Below, piece after piece: positions 44,341 through 52,763 of a stretch of 64,000 nucleotides of DNA. The notes beneath the pieces were generated by a model. The model did no database searches. It saw only the letters and a list, made by a program, of their open reading frames with translations, and was not told where the DNA came from. The translations under genes were made by a program, and so were the position numbers. Source of the DNA: CALNYS01 sp942490855. GTDB lineage: Bacteria; Planctomycetota; Phycisphaerae; Phycisphaerales; UBA1924. Position 1 is the first letter of the stretch. The number at the start of each line of letters is the position of its first letter. The stretch lies in NCBI GenBank assembly GCA_942490855.1, contig CALNYS010000004.1, positions 1,302,001 to 1,366,000 of the forward strand, written 5' to 3'.

Positions 44341-45900
44341 ATGAGCACCGCGCAGACCAGCACCCGTGAAGCCGTCCAGGTCGAGATCAAGACGGACACC
44401 TCGGGACGACCGACGCCTCCTTTTAAAGCCCGCTACGAGAACTTCATCGGCGGGGGCTGGGTCGCGCCCAAAGCGGGGCGGTACTTCGAGAACCTGTCCC
44501 CGGTGACCGGGCGCGCGGTGTGCGAAATCGCCCGCTCCGACGGCGACGACATCGAAGCCGCGCTCGACGCGGCGCACGCGGCCAAAGCCGCGTGGGGGCG
44601 CACGCCCGTTGCGGAGCGCGCAAACATCCTCAACGCGATCGCGCAGCGGATGGAAGACAACCTCGAGCTGCTCGCGGCCGCCGACAGCTGGGACAACGGC
44701 AAGCCCATCCGCGAGACGAGGGCGGCTGATATCCCGCTCGCGATCGATCACTTCCGGTACTTCGCCGGGTGCATCCGCGCGCAGGAGGGCTCGATGGGCG
44801 AGCTCGATTCCGACACCGTCGCGTACCACGTGCACGAGCCGCTGGGCGTGGTCGGGCAGATCATCCCGTGGAACTTCCCGATCCTGATGGCGGCGTGGAA
44901 GCTCGCGCCGGCGCTCGCTGCGGGGAACGCGGTGGTGCTTAAGCCCGCGGAGCAGACGCCCGCGTCGATCCTGGTGTGGGCGGAGCTGGTCGGGGACCTG
45001 CTCCCCGCGGGCGTCTTGAACATCGTCAACGGGTTCGGTCTCGAGGCGGGCAAGCCGCTCGCGACGAGCCGGCGGATCGCGAAGGTCGCGTTCACGGGTG
45101 AGACGACGACGGGTCGCCTCATCATGCAGTACGCCGCGGAGAACCTGATCCCGGTGACACTGGAGCTGGGCGGCAAGTCACCCAACGTGTTTTTCCCTGA
45201 CATCCTCGAGGCGGACGACGAGTTCTTCGACAAGGCGCTCGAGGGCTTCGCGCTCTTTGCGCTCAACCAGGGCGAGGTGTGCACGTGCCCGAGCCGGGCG
45301 TTGATCCACGAGTCGATCTACGAGCCTTTCATGGAGCGGGCGCTGGCGCGCGTGGAGGCTGCCGTGCAAGGGCACCCGCTCGAGGACGCGACGATGGTGG
45401 GCGCGCAGGCGTCGAGCGAGCAGAAAGAGAAGATCCTGTCGTACTTCGACATCGGGCGTCAGGAGGGCGCCGAGGTGCTCACGGGGGGCGAGGCCGCGTC
45501 GCTGCCCGGCGATCTCGCGGGCGGCTACTACGTCAAGCCGACAATCCTGAAGGGGCACAACAAGATGCGCGTCTTCCAGGAAGAGATCTTCGGGCCGGTG
45601 GTCTCTGTCACGACGTTCAAGGACTTCGACGACGCGATCGCGCTTGCCAACGACACGCTCTACGGGCTGGGCGCGGGCGTGTGGAGCCGCGACCAGAACA
45701 CCTGCTACCGCGCGTCGCGCGCGATCGAAGCCGGGCGCGTGTGGGTGAACAGCTACCACCTCTACCCGGCGCACGCTTCCTTCGGCGGGTACAAGCACTC
45801 CGGCATCGGACGCGAGAACCACAAGATGATGCTCGGGCATTACCAGCAGACCAAGAACATCCTCGTGAGCTACAACCCCAACAAGCTCGGGTTCTTCTAA
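44341..45900 (+). CDS. Aldehyde dehydrogenase
   Basis: 519 residues. All key positions of the NAD(P)-dependent aldehyde dehydrogenase family are visible: Asn178 in PWNFP, Lys201 in VLKPAEQTP, Glu275 in ELGGKSPN, Cys314 in NQGEVCTC and FGGYKHSGIGRE near the end. The closest class appears to be the acetaldehyde/ExaC-AldA type. A perfect AGGAGG precedes the ATG by 6 bases. It is followed after 16 bases by a DUF779 gene, a pairing known from many bacteria. Role: oxidation of small aldehydes; the exact substrate is not clear. Confidence 0.95.
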   Translation: MSTAQTSTREAVQVEIKTDTSGRPTPPFKARYENFIGGGWVAPKAGRYFENLSPVTGRAVCEIARSDGDDIEAALDAAHAAKAAWGRTPVAERANILNAIAQRMEDNLELLAAADSWDNGKPIRETRAADIPLAIDHFRYFAGCIRAQEGSMGELDSDTVAYHVHEPLGVVGQIIPWNFPILMAAWKLAPALAAGNAVVLKPAEQTPASILVWAELVGDLLPAGVLNIVNGFGLEAGKPLATSRRIAKVAFTGETTTGRLIMQYAAENLIPVTLELGGKSPNVFFPDILEADDEFFDKALEGFALFALNQGEVCTCPSRALIHESIYEPFMERALARVEAAVQGHPLEDATMVGAQASSEQKEKILSYFDIGRQEGAEVLTGGEAASLPGDLAGGYYVKPTILKGHNKMRVFQEEIFGPVVSVTTFKDFDDAIALANDTLYGLGAGVWSRDQNTCYRASRAIEAGRVWVNSYHLYPAHASFGGYKHSGIGRENHKMMLGHYQQTKNILVSYNPNKLGFF

Positions 45901-45916
45901 AGCGAGGAGGCGAACG

Positions 45917-46288
45917 ATGTCACAGGACGCGAGCGCGCCGGCGCGCGTCGTAGCGACCCCCGAGGCGCTGGGATTCATCGAAGAGATCCGCGCCGAGCAC
46001 CCCGAGATCCTGTTCCATCAGTCCGGCGGGTGCTGCGACGGGTCCTCCCCGATGTGCTTCCGGTCTGACGACTTCAAGATCGGGGAACACGACGTGTGCC
46101 TTGGCGAGGTCGGCGGCGTGCGGGTGTATATGAACCCGGAGCAGTTCGAGGCGTGGAAGCACACGCAGCTCATCCTGGACGTCGTGCCCGGAGCGGGGGG
46201 GATGTTCTCGCTCGACAACGGTCGCGGGAAGCGGTTCCACATCCGCTCACGGGCGTTTTCCGAGCATGAACTGGCAGTTTTGGGGTAG
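45917..46288 (+). CDS. DUF779 family protein
   Basis: 123 residues. FHQSGGCCDGSSPMC is the signature of DUF779; the two adjacent Cys and the later Cys could bind a metal or cofactor. The family is found next to aldehyde dehydrogenase genes, as here, and is presumed to help that enzyme, but I know of no proven reaction. GAGGAGG lies before the ATG; probably in one operon with the dehydrogenase. Confidence 0.9.
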   Translation: MSQDASAPARVVATPEALGFIEEIRAEHPEILFHQSGGCCDGSSPMCFRSDDFKIGEHDVCLGEVGGVRVYMNPEQFEAWKHTQLILDVVPGAGGMFSLDNGRGKRFHIRSRAFSEHELAVLG

Positions 46289-46313
46289 ATCCGGGCAGCA
46301 CGCGCCACGCGAC

Positions 46314-46342
46314 TTGCCGACGCCTTCTTCGGATCATACACT
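46314..46342 (+). promoter_or_regulatory. Promoter of the arsenic operon
   Basis: -35 TTGCCG (46314-46319), 17-base spacer, -10 TACACT (46337-46342). The arsR ATG at 46349 is 6 bases further, so the mRNA should be leaderless. ArsR probably binds here. Confidence 0.6.
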
Positions 46343-46348
46343 TGCATC

Positions 46349-46753
46349 ATGGCGTCACTAAACAAGCAATCCGGATTAGCTCCCACGCCCAAACAAGCCG
46401 TCCGGCGGAGGGCCCTCTTTGATCGCCTGCTCGAGCCGGAGGTGCTCAAGGCGCTCGCGGAGCCGACGCGGGCCCGCCTGCTCTCGTGCCTCCTCAAGTG
46501 CGGGCGCCCGTGCTCGGTGACGGAGGTCGCGGAGTGTTGCTCGGTTGATTTCTCGGTTGTTTCTCGCCATCTCGCGATCCTGGCGCGGGCGGGTCTGCTG
46601 AGCGCTGAGAAGGAAGGGCGCACGGTCTGGTACTCGGCCGACGGCGCCGGGCTCGCCGAGCGGTTCCGCCAGCTTGCAGACTCGATCGAGGAACTCGCCC
46701 CGGGCGACGACGCTTGCGCCGCAGATAGCTGCTGCAACTCGGAGAACTGTTGA
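46349..46753 (+). CDS. arsR: ArsR family transcriptional repressor
   Basis: 134 residues. Winged helix-turn-helix with LKALAEPTRARLLSCLL and DFSVVSRHLAILARAGLL. Many cysteines: CLLKCGRPC and ECC in the DNA-binding part, and a Cys-rich end (CAADSCCNSENC) that may bind arsenite. The arrangement differs from the classical ELCVCDL motif, so As(III) sensing through other Cys pairs is inferred. First gene of the operon; its stop overlaps the ATG of the ArsC-ACR3 gene by one base. Confidence 0.93.
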   Translation: MASLNKQSGLAPTPKQAVRRRALFDRLLEPEVLKALAEPTRARLLSCLLKCGRPCSVTEVAECCSVDFSVVSRHLAILARAGLLSAEKEGRTVWYSADGAGLAERFRQLADSIEELAPGDDACAADSCCNSENC

Positions 46754-48306
46754 TGACCCGTCCGCGCGTGTTGTTCCTGTGCACGGGGAACTCGTGCCGG
46801 AGCCAGATGGCCGAGGGCTGGGCCCGCACGTTGCTGGCCGACCACGTCAGCGCGAGCAGCGCGGGGACAGAGCCCTCTTCGCTCAACCCGCACGCGCTGC
46901 GCGTGATGCGCGAGGCGGGGGTCGATATCTCGGCGCAGTTCAGCAAGCACGTCGAGGACTGCGATCCCGACATGCTGGATCTCGTGGTGACGGTCTGCGA
47001 CGACGCGGCGGAACACTGCCCCGTCTTCATTACCCGGAGCACGCGCACGCGCGTCGTGCATCATTCCTTCGACGACCCGCCGCGGCTCGCGACAACCGCC
47101 GCGACCGAGGACGAGGCGCTGGGGCACTACCGGCGCGTGCGCGACGAGATCCGCGCCTTCGTCGAGACGATCCCCGCGCTGCTCGAAGAGGACGAACCGG
47201 ACGACGAGGGCGTCTGCGCCAGCGCGCGCCCCGCGCGTCTCGGCTTCCTCGATCGTTTCCTGACGCTGTGGATCTTCCTCGCGATGGCGGTCGGCGTGCT
47301 GATTGGTCGCCTTGTTCCCGGCGTGAGCGACGCGCTCGAGCGCGTGTCGGTCGGCACGACGAACATCCCCATCGCGCTCGGCCTCATCCTGATGATGTAC
47401 CCGCCGCTCGCGAAAGTGCGGTACGAGAAACTCCCCGAGGTCTTCCGCGACTGGCGCGTGCTCGTGCTCTCGCTGGTGCAGAACTGGGTCGTCGGCCCGG
47501 TGCTGATGTTCGCGCTCGCGGTCCTCTTCCTGCGCGACTACCCGGAGTACATGATCGGGTTGGTCATGGTGGGGCTCGCCCGCTGCATCGCGATGGTGCT
47601 GGTGTGGAACGACCTCGCCCGCGGCAGCAGCGACTACGCCGCCGGGCTCGTCGCGTTCAACAGCATCTTCCAGGTGCTGTTCTTCGGGCTCTACGCGTGG
47701 GTGTTCATCACGTGGCTGCCGCCGCTGCTCGGGATGGAGGGGGCGGTCGTTGACATCTCGATCGCCGAGGTCTTTACGAGCGTGATGATCTACCTCGGCA
47801 TCCCGTTCGTCGCGGGCATGCTCACGCGGTTCGTGCTCCGCCGGCTCAAGGGCGACGAGTGGTACACGCGGACGTTCCTCCCGACCATCGCCCCGATCAC
47901 ACTCATCGCGCTGCTGCTGACGATCCTCGTGATGTTCAGCCTCAAGGGCGATCGCATCGTCGCGCTCCCGCTGGACATCCTGCGCATCGCGATCCCGCTG
48001 ACCATCTACTTCGTCGTCATGTTCTTTGTCAGCTTCCTGATGGCCAAGAAAGTCGGCGCGGACTACGAACGAGCCGCAACGCTCGCGTTCACCGCGTCGG
48101 GCAACAACTTTGAACTCGCGATCGCCGTCGCGATCACGGTCTTCGGCATCGGCTCGGGCGTCGCGTTCGCGACCGTCGTCGGGCCGCTCGTCGAAGTGCC
48201 GGTCCTCATCGGGCTCGTGAGCGTCTCGCTCTGGCTCCGCCGACGGCTGTACCCGAACGATCAGACACCCGCGGCGCCCGTCGCACGAGAAGGAGACCCA
48301 TCATGA
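46753..48306 (+). CDS. Arsenate reductase-arsenite transporter fusion (ArsC-ACR3)
   Basis: 517 residues made of two enzymes. Residues 1-140 are a low-molecular-weight phosphatase-type arsenate reductase: P-loop C10-TGNSC-R16 and redox Cys82 and Cys89, exactly the positions of the thioredoxin-linked pI258 class. Residues about 165-500 are an ACR3 arsenite efflux carrier with ten hydrophobic helices, the conserved Cys278 in LARCIAMVLVWNDLA and SGNNFELAIAVA. Arsenate could thus be reduced and the arsenite passed straight to the exporter. The known mycobacterial fusion has the carrier first; the order here is reversed. Start at ATG 46753. Confidence 0.93.
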   Translation: MTRPRVLFLCTGNSCRSQMAEGWARTLLADHVSASSAGTEPSSLNPHALRVMREAGVDISAQFSKHVEDCDPDMLDLVVTVCDDAAEHCPVFITRSTRTRVVHHSFDDPPRLATTAATEDEALGHYRRVRDEIRAFVETIPALLEEDEPDDEGVCASARPARLGFLDRFLTLWIFLAMAVGVLIGRLVPGVSDALERVSVGTTNIPIALGLILMMYPPLAKVRYEKLPEVFRDWRVLVLSLVQNWVVGPVLMFALAVLFLRDYPEYMIGLVMVGLARCIAMVLVWNDLARGSSDYAAGLVAFNSIFQVLFFGLYAWVFITWLPPLLGMEGAVVDISIAEVFTSVMIYLGIPFVAGMLTRFVLRRLKGDEWYTRTFLPTIAPITLIALLLTILVMFSLKGDRIVALPLDILRIAIPLTIYFVVMFFVSFLMAKKVGADYERAATLAFTASGNNFELAIAVAITVFGIGSGVAFATVVGPLVEVPVLIGLVSVSLWLRRRLYPNDQTPAAPVAREGDPS

Positions 48307-49271
48307 CCACCCCCAACGAACCCTCCTGCTGCGGCCCCGACTGCTGCTCGGGCAGCGCGACCACAAGCACGACCACGCCGAGCGGCGACCAGGTCCGTGA
48401 GACGGTACGCGAGGGCTACGCCGAGATCGCGCGATCCGGGCAGTGGTCCGGCGTCCGCCCCGCGTCCGCTCCGGTGAACGACGACGCCGGTTGCTGCGGC
48501 GGGGCGTCGTCCGGCGGCGGCGGCTGCTGCGGACCGACCACGCTCACCCCCGAGCAGGTCGCGATCGCCGTGGGCTACTCCGGCTCCGACCTGACGGTGC
48601 TGCCCGAGGGCGCGAACATGGGCCTCTCGTGCGGCAACCCGACCGCGCTCGCGTCGCTCGCGCCGGGCGAAGTCGTGCTCGATCTCGGATCGGGCGGCGG
48701 GTTCGATTGCTTCATCGCCGGCCCGAAGGTCGGGAGCGCGGGACGCGTGATCGGCGTGGACATGACGCCCGAGATGCTCACGAAGGCGCGGCGCAACCTC
48801 AGCGGCTACCGCGAGCAGAGCGGGCTCGACAACGTCGAGTTCCGCCTCGGCGAGATCGAGCACCTGCCGGTGGCGGACGGGTCGGTCGATGTCGTGATCT
48901 CGAACTGTGTGATCAACCTCTCGCCGGACAAGCGCCGGGTGTGGCGCGAGATCGCGCGGGTGCTCAAGCCGGGCGGGCGTGTTGCGGTCTCGGACCTCGC
49001 GCTGGTGCAGCCGCTGCCGCAGGGTGTGCGCGACGACCTCGAAGCGCTCGTCGGCTGCGTCGCCGGGGCGGAGCTGGTCGAAGACGTGCGCGCCGGCGTG
49101 CTCGACGCGGGGCTGACCGATCTTGAGATGACGGCCAAGCCGCAGTACGTCGAAGCGATGACAAACTGGGAAGACCCGCTCTATAAGAAGATCGCCAGCG
49201 CGCTCCCCGCGGGCGAGAACATCAGCGACTACGTCGTGAGCCTCGATATCAAGACTCGGCGGGCGGGCTGA
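48303..49271 (+). CDS. arsM: Arsenite S-adenosylmethionine methyltransferase
   Basis: 322 residues. SAM motif VLDLGSGGGFDC at 125-136 and the three conserved arsenite-binding cysteines at Cys110, Cys202 (SNCVINLSPDK) and Cys252 (VGCVAGAEL). An extra N-terminal region has four CC pairs (9-10, 14-15, 64-65, 75-76), which could act as an additional metalloid-binding tail. It methylates As(III), giving volatile or exportable products. It overlaps the fusion gene by 4 bases and has AAGGAG 8 bases before the ATG. Last gene of the operon. Confidence 0.94.
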   Translation: MTTPNEPSCCGPDCCSGSATTSTTTPSGDQVRETVREGYAEIARSGQWSGVRPASAPVNDDAGCCGGASSGGGGCCGPTTLTPEQVAIAVGYSGSDLTVLPEGANMGLSCGNPTALASLAPGEVVLDLGSGGGFDCFIAGPKVGSAGRVIGVDMTPEMLTKARRNLSGYREQSGLDNVEFRLGEIEHLPVADGSVDVVISNCVINLSPDKRRVWREIARVLKPGGRVAVSDLALVQPLPQGVRDDLEALVGCVAGAELVEDVRAGVLDAGLTDLEMTAKPQYVEAMTNWEDPLYKKIASALPAGENISDYVVSLDIKTRRAG

Positions 49272-49308
49272 GCGCGGTCAAGCGTTATAGGTCTGGGAAA
49301 CCCGCGCT

Positions 49309-49336
49309 TTGAGCGCCCCCGGAGCGCGTTTACACT
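49309..49336 (+). promoter_or_regulatory. Candidate promoter of the beta-helix gene
   Basis: -35 TTGAGC (49309-49314), 16-base spacer, -10 TACACT (49331-49336). Confidence 0.45.
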
Positions 49337-49382
49337 CGGGGGACGTGCGGCGTCTACCCGCACGCCTTCGAGGAAATACCCC

Positions 49383-50564
49383 GTGCGTGTGACCACTGCT
49401 CTGGCGTCGGTGCTTTCGTCCGTTTTCATCGCCCCCGCGGCCCTCGCCGGCCCGCTCGACCCGCCCGCGGGCCCGGTCGAGTCCACGATGAAAACACTCA
49501 GCGACGTCGAGCCGCGGATCGCGATCAGCGTCGAAAACACGCCGGGCGATGAGGGCGCCTTCTACAAGATCACCGCGCCGGGATCGTATTACCTCACGCG
49601 AAACACGCGCATGCTGACGCTGGGCGGCTCTCGCGACGGGATCGAGATCGCCGCCAGCGACGTGACGGTCGACCTCAACGGCTACACGATCGAGGGCCTG
49701 GCGGGGATGAGCAACGGGATCGTCGTCAGCGAGCCCGATCTGAGCAACATCGTGGTCTGCAACGGCACGATCCGCGGGTTCCTCGGCGACGGGATCGATA
49801 CGCAGTCGAGGGACGTTCTGCATTCCGAGGTGCGTGGGGTGCGCGTGGTCGGCGCGGGAATGCACGGGATCCGCCTGGGCGACCACGCGGTGGTGTCAGA
49901 CTGCGAAGTCAGCGGTTCCGGCTTTGGGGGGATTCTGAGTGGGAGTTCGTCTCGCGTGTCGGATTGCACGGTCTTGGAGAACGGCTCGATCGGCGGCATC
50001 AGCATCGGCGGCGACAGTGTGGTCTCCGGCTGCATCGCGCGAAGAAACCTAGGGAGTGGCGTAACCGTTGGGGATGAGAGCCTTGTCGTTGATTGCGTCG
50101 CCGATCAGAACGGGTCGAACGGGATAACCGCTGGCAATTATTCGTCGGTCACAGACTGCGTCGCGACGGGCAATGAGTTCCAAGGTATCCGGGGCGGGAT
50201 CAGCGGCGTCGTTCGTTCGTGCGTGGCGAGCGGAAACGTGAGCAGCGGCATCCTCGTGTTGGCTGATTGCGTCGTGGTCGACAACCTGTGCACCGAGAAC
50301 CAGAGAGGGCTGCGCGCGACTGGCCCGGGGACGCGGATCGAAGGGAACCATCTCGCGAACAACGATGTCGGCCTGCTTGTGGAGTTTACTGACAACATCG
50401 TCCTCCGGAACACGTGCCGAGGGAACGACATCAACTGGAGCATCGTTGCCGGCAATCATGTCGCGCCGATCGTGCAGGCGAGCGGGAACGGCGCCCAGAT
50501 CACCGGCGACACCTACGCCGGCTCGCTGGGCTCGACGGACCCCAACGCCAACTTCACCTACTGA
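49383..50564 (+). CDS. Secreted right-handed beta-helix protein
   Basis: 393 residues with a signal peptide (about 1-22, ending APAALAG) and a GTG start after GAGGAAA. From about residue 75 to 350 the sequence is a series of short repeats of the NosD/pectate-lyase-like type (DGIEIAASDVTVDLNGYTI, HGIRLGDHAVVSDCEV, GGISIGGDSVVSGC, NGITAGNYSSVTDC), each of about 20 residues, giving a right-handed parallel beta-helix. Such proteins bind or cleave polysaccharides, but no catalytic residue set can be identified. Probably exported. Confidence 0.85.
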   Translation: MRVTTALASVLSSVFIAPAALAGPLDPPAGPVESTMKTLSDVEPRIAISVENTPGDEGAFYKITAPGSYYLTRNTRMLTLGGSRDGIEIAASDVTVDLNGYTIEGLAGMSNGIVVSEPDLSNIVVCNGTIRGFLGDGIDTQSRDVLHSEVRGVRVVGAGMHGIRLGDHAVVSDCEVSGSGFGGILSGSSSRVSDCTVLENGSIGGISIGGDSVVSGCIARRNLGSGVTVGDESLVVDCVADQNGSNGITAGNYSSVTDCVATGNEFQGIRGGISGVVRSCVASGNVSSGILVLADCVVVDNLCTENQRGLRATGPGTRIEGNHLANNDVGLLVEFTDNIVLRNTCRGNDINWSIVAGNHVAPIVQASGNGAQITGDTYAGSLGSTDPNANFTY

Positions 50565-50684
50565 GCGTCCGGCTGCGCTCGAGACGGGTAGACTCCCCGC
50601 GCCGCGCGCCGCGGCGGGTCGGGAGAGCGTGCTATTTCTCAGGGACCAAGCGAGAACGGGAGCGCGCCCGGCGCGCGCACGCTG

Positions 50685-51383
50685 GTGGTCGGCGGGACCG
50701 GCGCGACGGGGCGCCTGCTCGTGCGGGCGCTCGTTGAGCGCGGACGCCGCGCTCTAGTCATCGCACGGAACCCGCAGAACCTCCCCGCCGACCTGCGTGA
50801 GCACGGCGCGGTCAGCGTGGTCGCCGGGACCGTGGTCGCGATGTCCGAGCAGCAGCTCGTCGATCTCGTCAGCGGGTGCGATTCCATCGCCTCGTGCCTC
50901 GGGCATCGCCTCAGCGCGAAGGGGATGTTCGGCCCGCCGCGACGACTGGTCCGCGACACGCTGCAATGTCTATGCGAGGCGGCCGCGGCGCCGACCCGGG
51001 TTGTCTTGATGAGCAGCGCGGGGTGCCGCGATCGCACGATCGGGGAGCGCGTCCCGTTCGCGCAGCGCGCAGTGGTCGCGGCGATCCGCACGCTCATCCC
51101 GCCGCACGCGGACAACGAGGCGGCGATGTCGTACCTCCAGCGCGACGTCGGGGCGGAACACGACTCGATCCGGTGGGTGATCGTGCGACCGGACGGGCTG
51201 ACGAACGAGGAGGCCGTGACGCCCTCGAGCGTCCACCCCTCGCCGACGCGCAGCGCGATCTTCAACGCGGGGAAGACCAGCCGGATCAACGTCGCTGGCT
51301 TCATGGCACGCCTGCTGTGTGAAGACGAGGCGTGGGCCGAGTGGCGCGGGCGGGCGCCGGTGATCTACAACGACGAGGGCTGA
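50685..51383 (+). CDS. NAD(P)-binding protein, NmrA/SDR type, start uncertain
   Basis: 232 residues from a GTG at 50685, which begins inside the first beta strand just before the Rossmann motif VGGTGATG; this is too late for a complete strand. The same frame extends without stop to an ATT at 50634 (predicted MSQGPSENGSAPGARTLVVGG) with GGGAGAG six bases before, so an AUU start is plausible. Other features are VVLMSSAGCRD, VIVRPDGLTNEE and a C-terminal helix, as in atypical SDR/NmrA-like proteins without the YxxxK pair. Function unknown. Overlaps the convergent HxlR gene by 19 bases. Confidence 0.75.
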   Translation: MVGGTGATGRLLVRALVERGRRALVIARNPQNLPADLREHGAVSVVAGTVVAMSEQQLVDLVSGCDSIASCLGHRLSAKGMFGPPRRLVRDTLQCLCEAAAAPTRVVLMSSAGCRDRTIGERVPFAQRAVVAAIRTLIPPHADNEAAMSYLQRDVGAEHDSIRWVIVRPDGLTNEEAVTPSSVHPSPTRSAIFNAGKTSRINVAGFMARLLCEDEAWAEWRGRAPVIYNDEG

Positions 51384-51802
51384 GCAGCCGCGCTCTCAGC
51401 GGCCGGGACGCCGCACGCGCCCGTCTCGCACTCCGGTTCTTCCGCGAGGCGGCGTTCCTTGAACCCGCGCCCCCACCCCTGCATCGCGACGAGGATCGCC
51501 TCGAGCGTGCGCCCGAACTCGGTCACCTCGTACTCGACGCGCGGCGGCACCTCGGCGTAGACGTGGCGGGCGACCACGCCGTCCGCCTCGAGCTCGCGCA
51601 GCTGGAGCGTGATCATCCGCTCCGTCGCGTTGGGCACGAGTCGGCGGAGCTCGCCGAACCGCTTCCGCCCGCCGAGCAGGTGGCAGAGCAGCACCGGCTT
51701 CCAGCGCCCGCCGATGACGCTCAGCGTCGCTTCGACGTCGCACCCGGTCTTCCAGTTGTACTTCCGCGTCACGGTTATGCCTCGCAGGGGTCTCGTATTC
51801 AT
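51365..51802 (-). CDS. HxlR family transcriptional regulator
   Basis: 145 residues. Conserved N-terminal Cys21 (TGCDVEATLSVIGGRWKPVLL), the winged helix (FGELRRLVPNATERMITLQLRELEADGVV) and PRVEYEVTEFGRTLEAIL mark the HxlR/MarR-like family. In Bacillus, HxlR-type proteins such as YodB use an N-terminal Cys to sense quinones or diamide and control nitroreductase and related genes. Here the divergent neighbours are a cupin lipoprotein, a nitroreductase and a quinol-type monooxygenase, so a similar electrophile response is inferred. The ATG at 51802 follows an AT-rich region. Confidence 0.9.
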   Translation of the reverse strand: MNTRPLRGITVTRKYNWKTGCDVEATLSVIGGRWKPVLLCHLLGGRKRFGELRRLVPNATERMITLQLRELEADGVVARHVYAEVPPRVEYEVTEFGRTLEAILVAMQGWGRGFKERRLAEEPECETGACGVPAAESAAAQPSSL

Positions 51803-51840
51803 ACTTACATTTATGTTGGTACTTGTCAATAGCGAAGTAT
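51802..51840. promoter_or_regulatory. AT-rich promoter/operator between HxlR and the cupin gene
   Basis: TACTT occurs at 51802-51806 and 51820-51824 and as its complement AAGTA at 51835-51839, giving TACTT-N10-AAGTA. A TTGACA on the reverse strand (51829-51824) suits an HxlR promoter. Likely HxlR binding region. Confidence 0.45.
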
Positions 51841-51899
51841 AGGGATAGGTTCGCTCTCGTTCTCCGGATCTCACCCCGTCTGTGCGAGAGGCCGCCGCC

Positions 51900-52763
51900 A
51901 TGACCAACTCCGTCCGCCGTGCGTTGTTTTTGCTGACCGCCGTCGTCATGCACATGGGTTGCGCGGCGGGGCCTGACGGCGCGTGGGCGCCCGCGCCCCG
52001 CCCCGAGCGCCCCGAGGTTGTTCGGTACGCCGACGTGGAGTGGGGGGACCTCAACCCCGCGCGGGGCGACGCGAGCCCGCGGGCGGGGGATCTCTGGGGC
52101 GACCGGGCCGCTGGCGGGGCGACCGGGTTCCTGGTCCGCTTCGCGAATGGGTTCAGCTCCCCGCCGCACATCCACAACGTGACGTACCGGGGCGTGGTGA
52201 TCGGCGGCGAGGTTCACAACGACGACGCGGGGGCCGCGCCGATGTGGATGCCCGCTGGGTCGTTCTGGACGCAGCCGGCGGGGGAGCCGCACGTCACCGC
52301 GGCGCGGGGGGCGCGCACGCTCGCGTACATCGAGATCGACGACGGCCCGTACCTCGTGCGTCCGCAGGAACGGGCGTACGACACGGGTGAGCGGGCGCTC
52401 AACACGCACGCCTCGAACGTGGTGTGGGTCGAGGCTCCGGGAGCAACCGGGTCCGGGGCTCGGGTCGCGTTCCTGTGGGAGAGCGCGGACGCACGCGGCT
52501 CCTTCCTCAGGCTGCCGCCCGGGTTCGAGGGATCGATCGAGCACGCCGGTGAGGTGTTCCGCGCCGTGGTGATCGACGGGGGCGTGGTGGTTCACGGCGC
52601 CGACGACCCGCGTGCGCTCGAGCCCGGCGGGTATTTCGGCGGCGCAGATAGAGCGTTGCGCCGCGCAGCCCTGTCGTCCCCGACCGAAACCGTCTTGTAT
52701 CTCCGCACGGACGCAGGATTCCGCGTCCGCTCCTCCTCCACGAACGAAAGCGCCCACCGATGA
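51900..52763 (+). CDS. DUF4437-like cupin lipoprotein
   Basis: 287 residues. Lipobox HMGC near Cys20; two cupin domains (FLVRFANGFSSPPHIHNVTYRGVVIGG with its metal-type His pair, then FLRLPPGFEGSIEHAGEVFRAVVIDGG). Matches the DUF4437 family of two-domain cupins. Metal-dependent binding or an enzymatic role is possible. The stop overlaps the nitroreductase start by 4 bases; it heads the set divergent from HxlR. Confidence 0.82.
   Translation: MTNSVRRALFLLTAVVMHMGCAAGPDGAWAPAPRPERPEVVRYADVEWGDLNPARGDASPRAGDLWGDRAAGGATGFLVRFANGFSSPPHIHNVTYRGVVIGGEVHNDDAGAAPMWMPAGSFWTQPAGEPHVTAARGARTLAYIEIDDGPYLVRPQERAYDTGERALNTHASNVVWVEAPGATGSGARVAFLWESADARGSFLRLPPGFEGSIEHAGEVFRAVVIDGGVVVHGADDPRALEPGGYFGGADRALRRAALSSPTETVLYLRTDAGFRVRSSSTNESAHR

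Noticed and set aside
51900..52763. The double cupin as a quercetinase or known dioxygenase
   Set aside because: Cupin fold is clear but the metal-ligand set of those enzymes is not; left as DUF4437-like.
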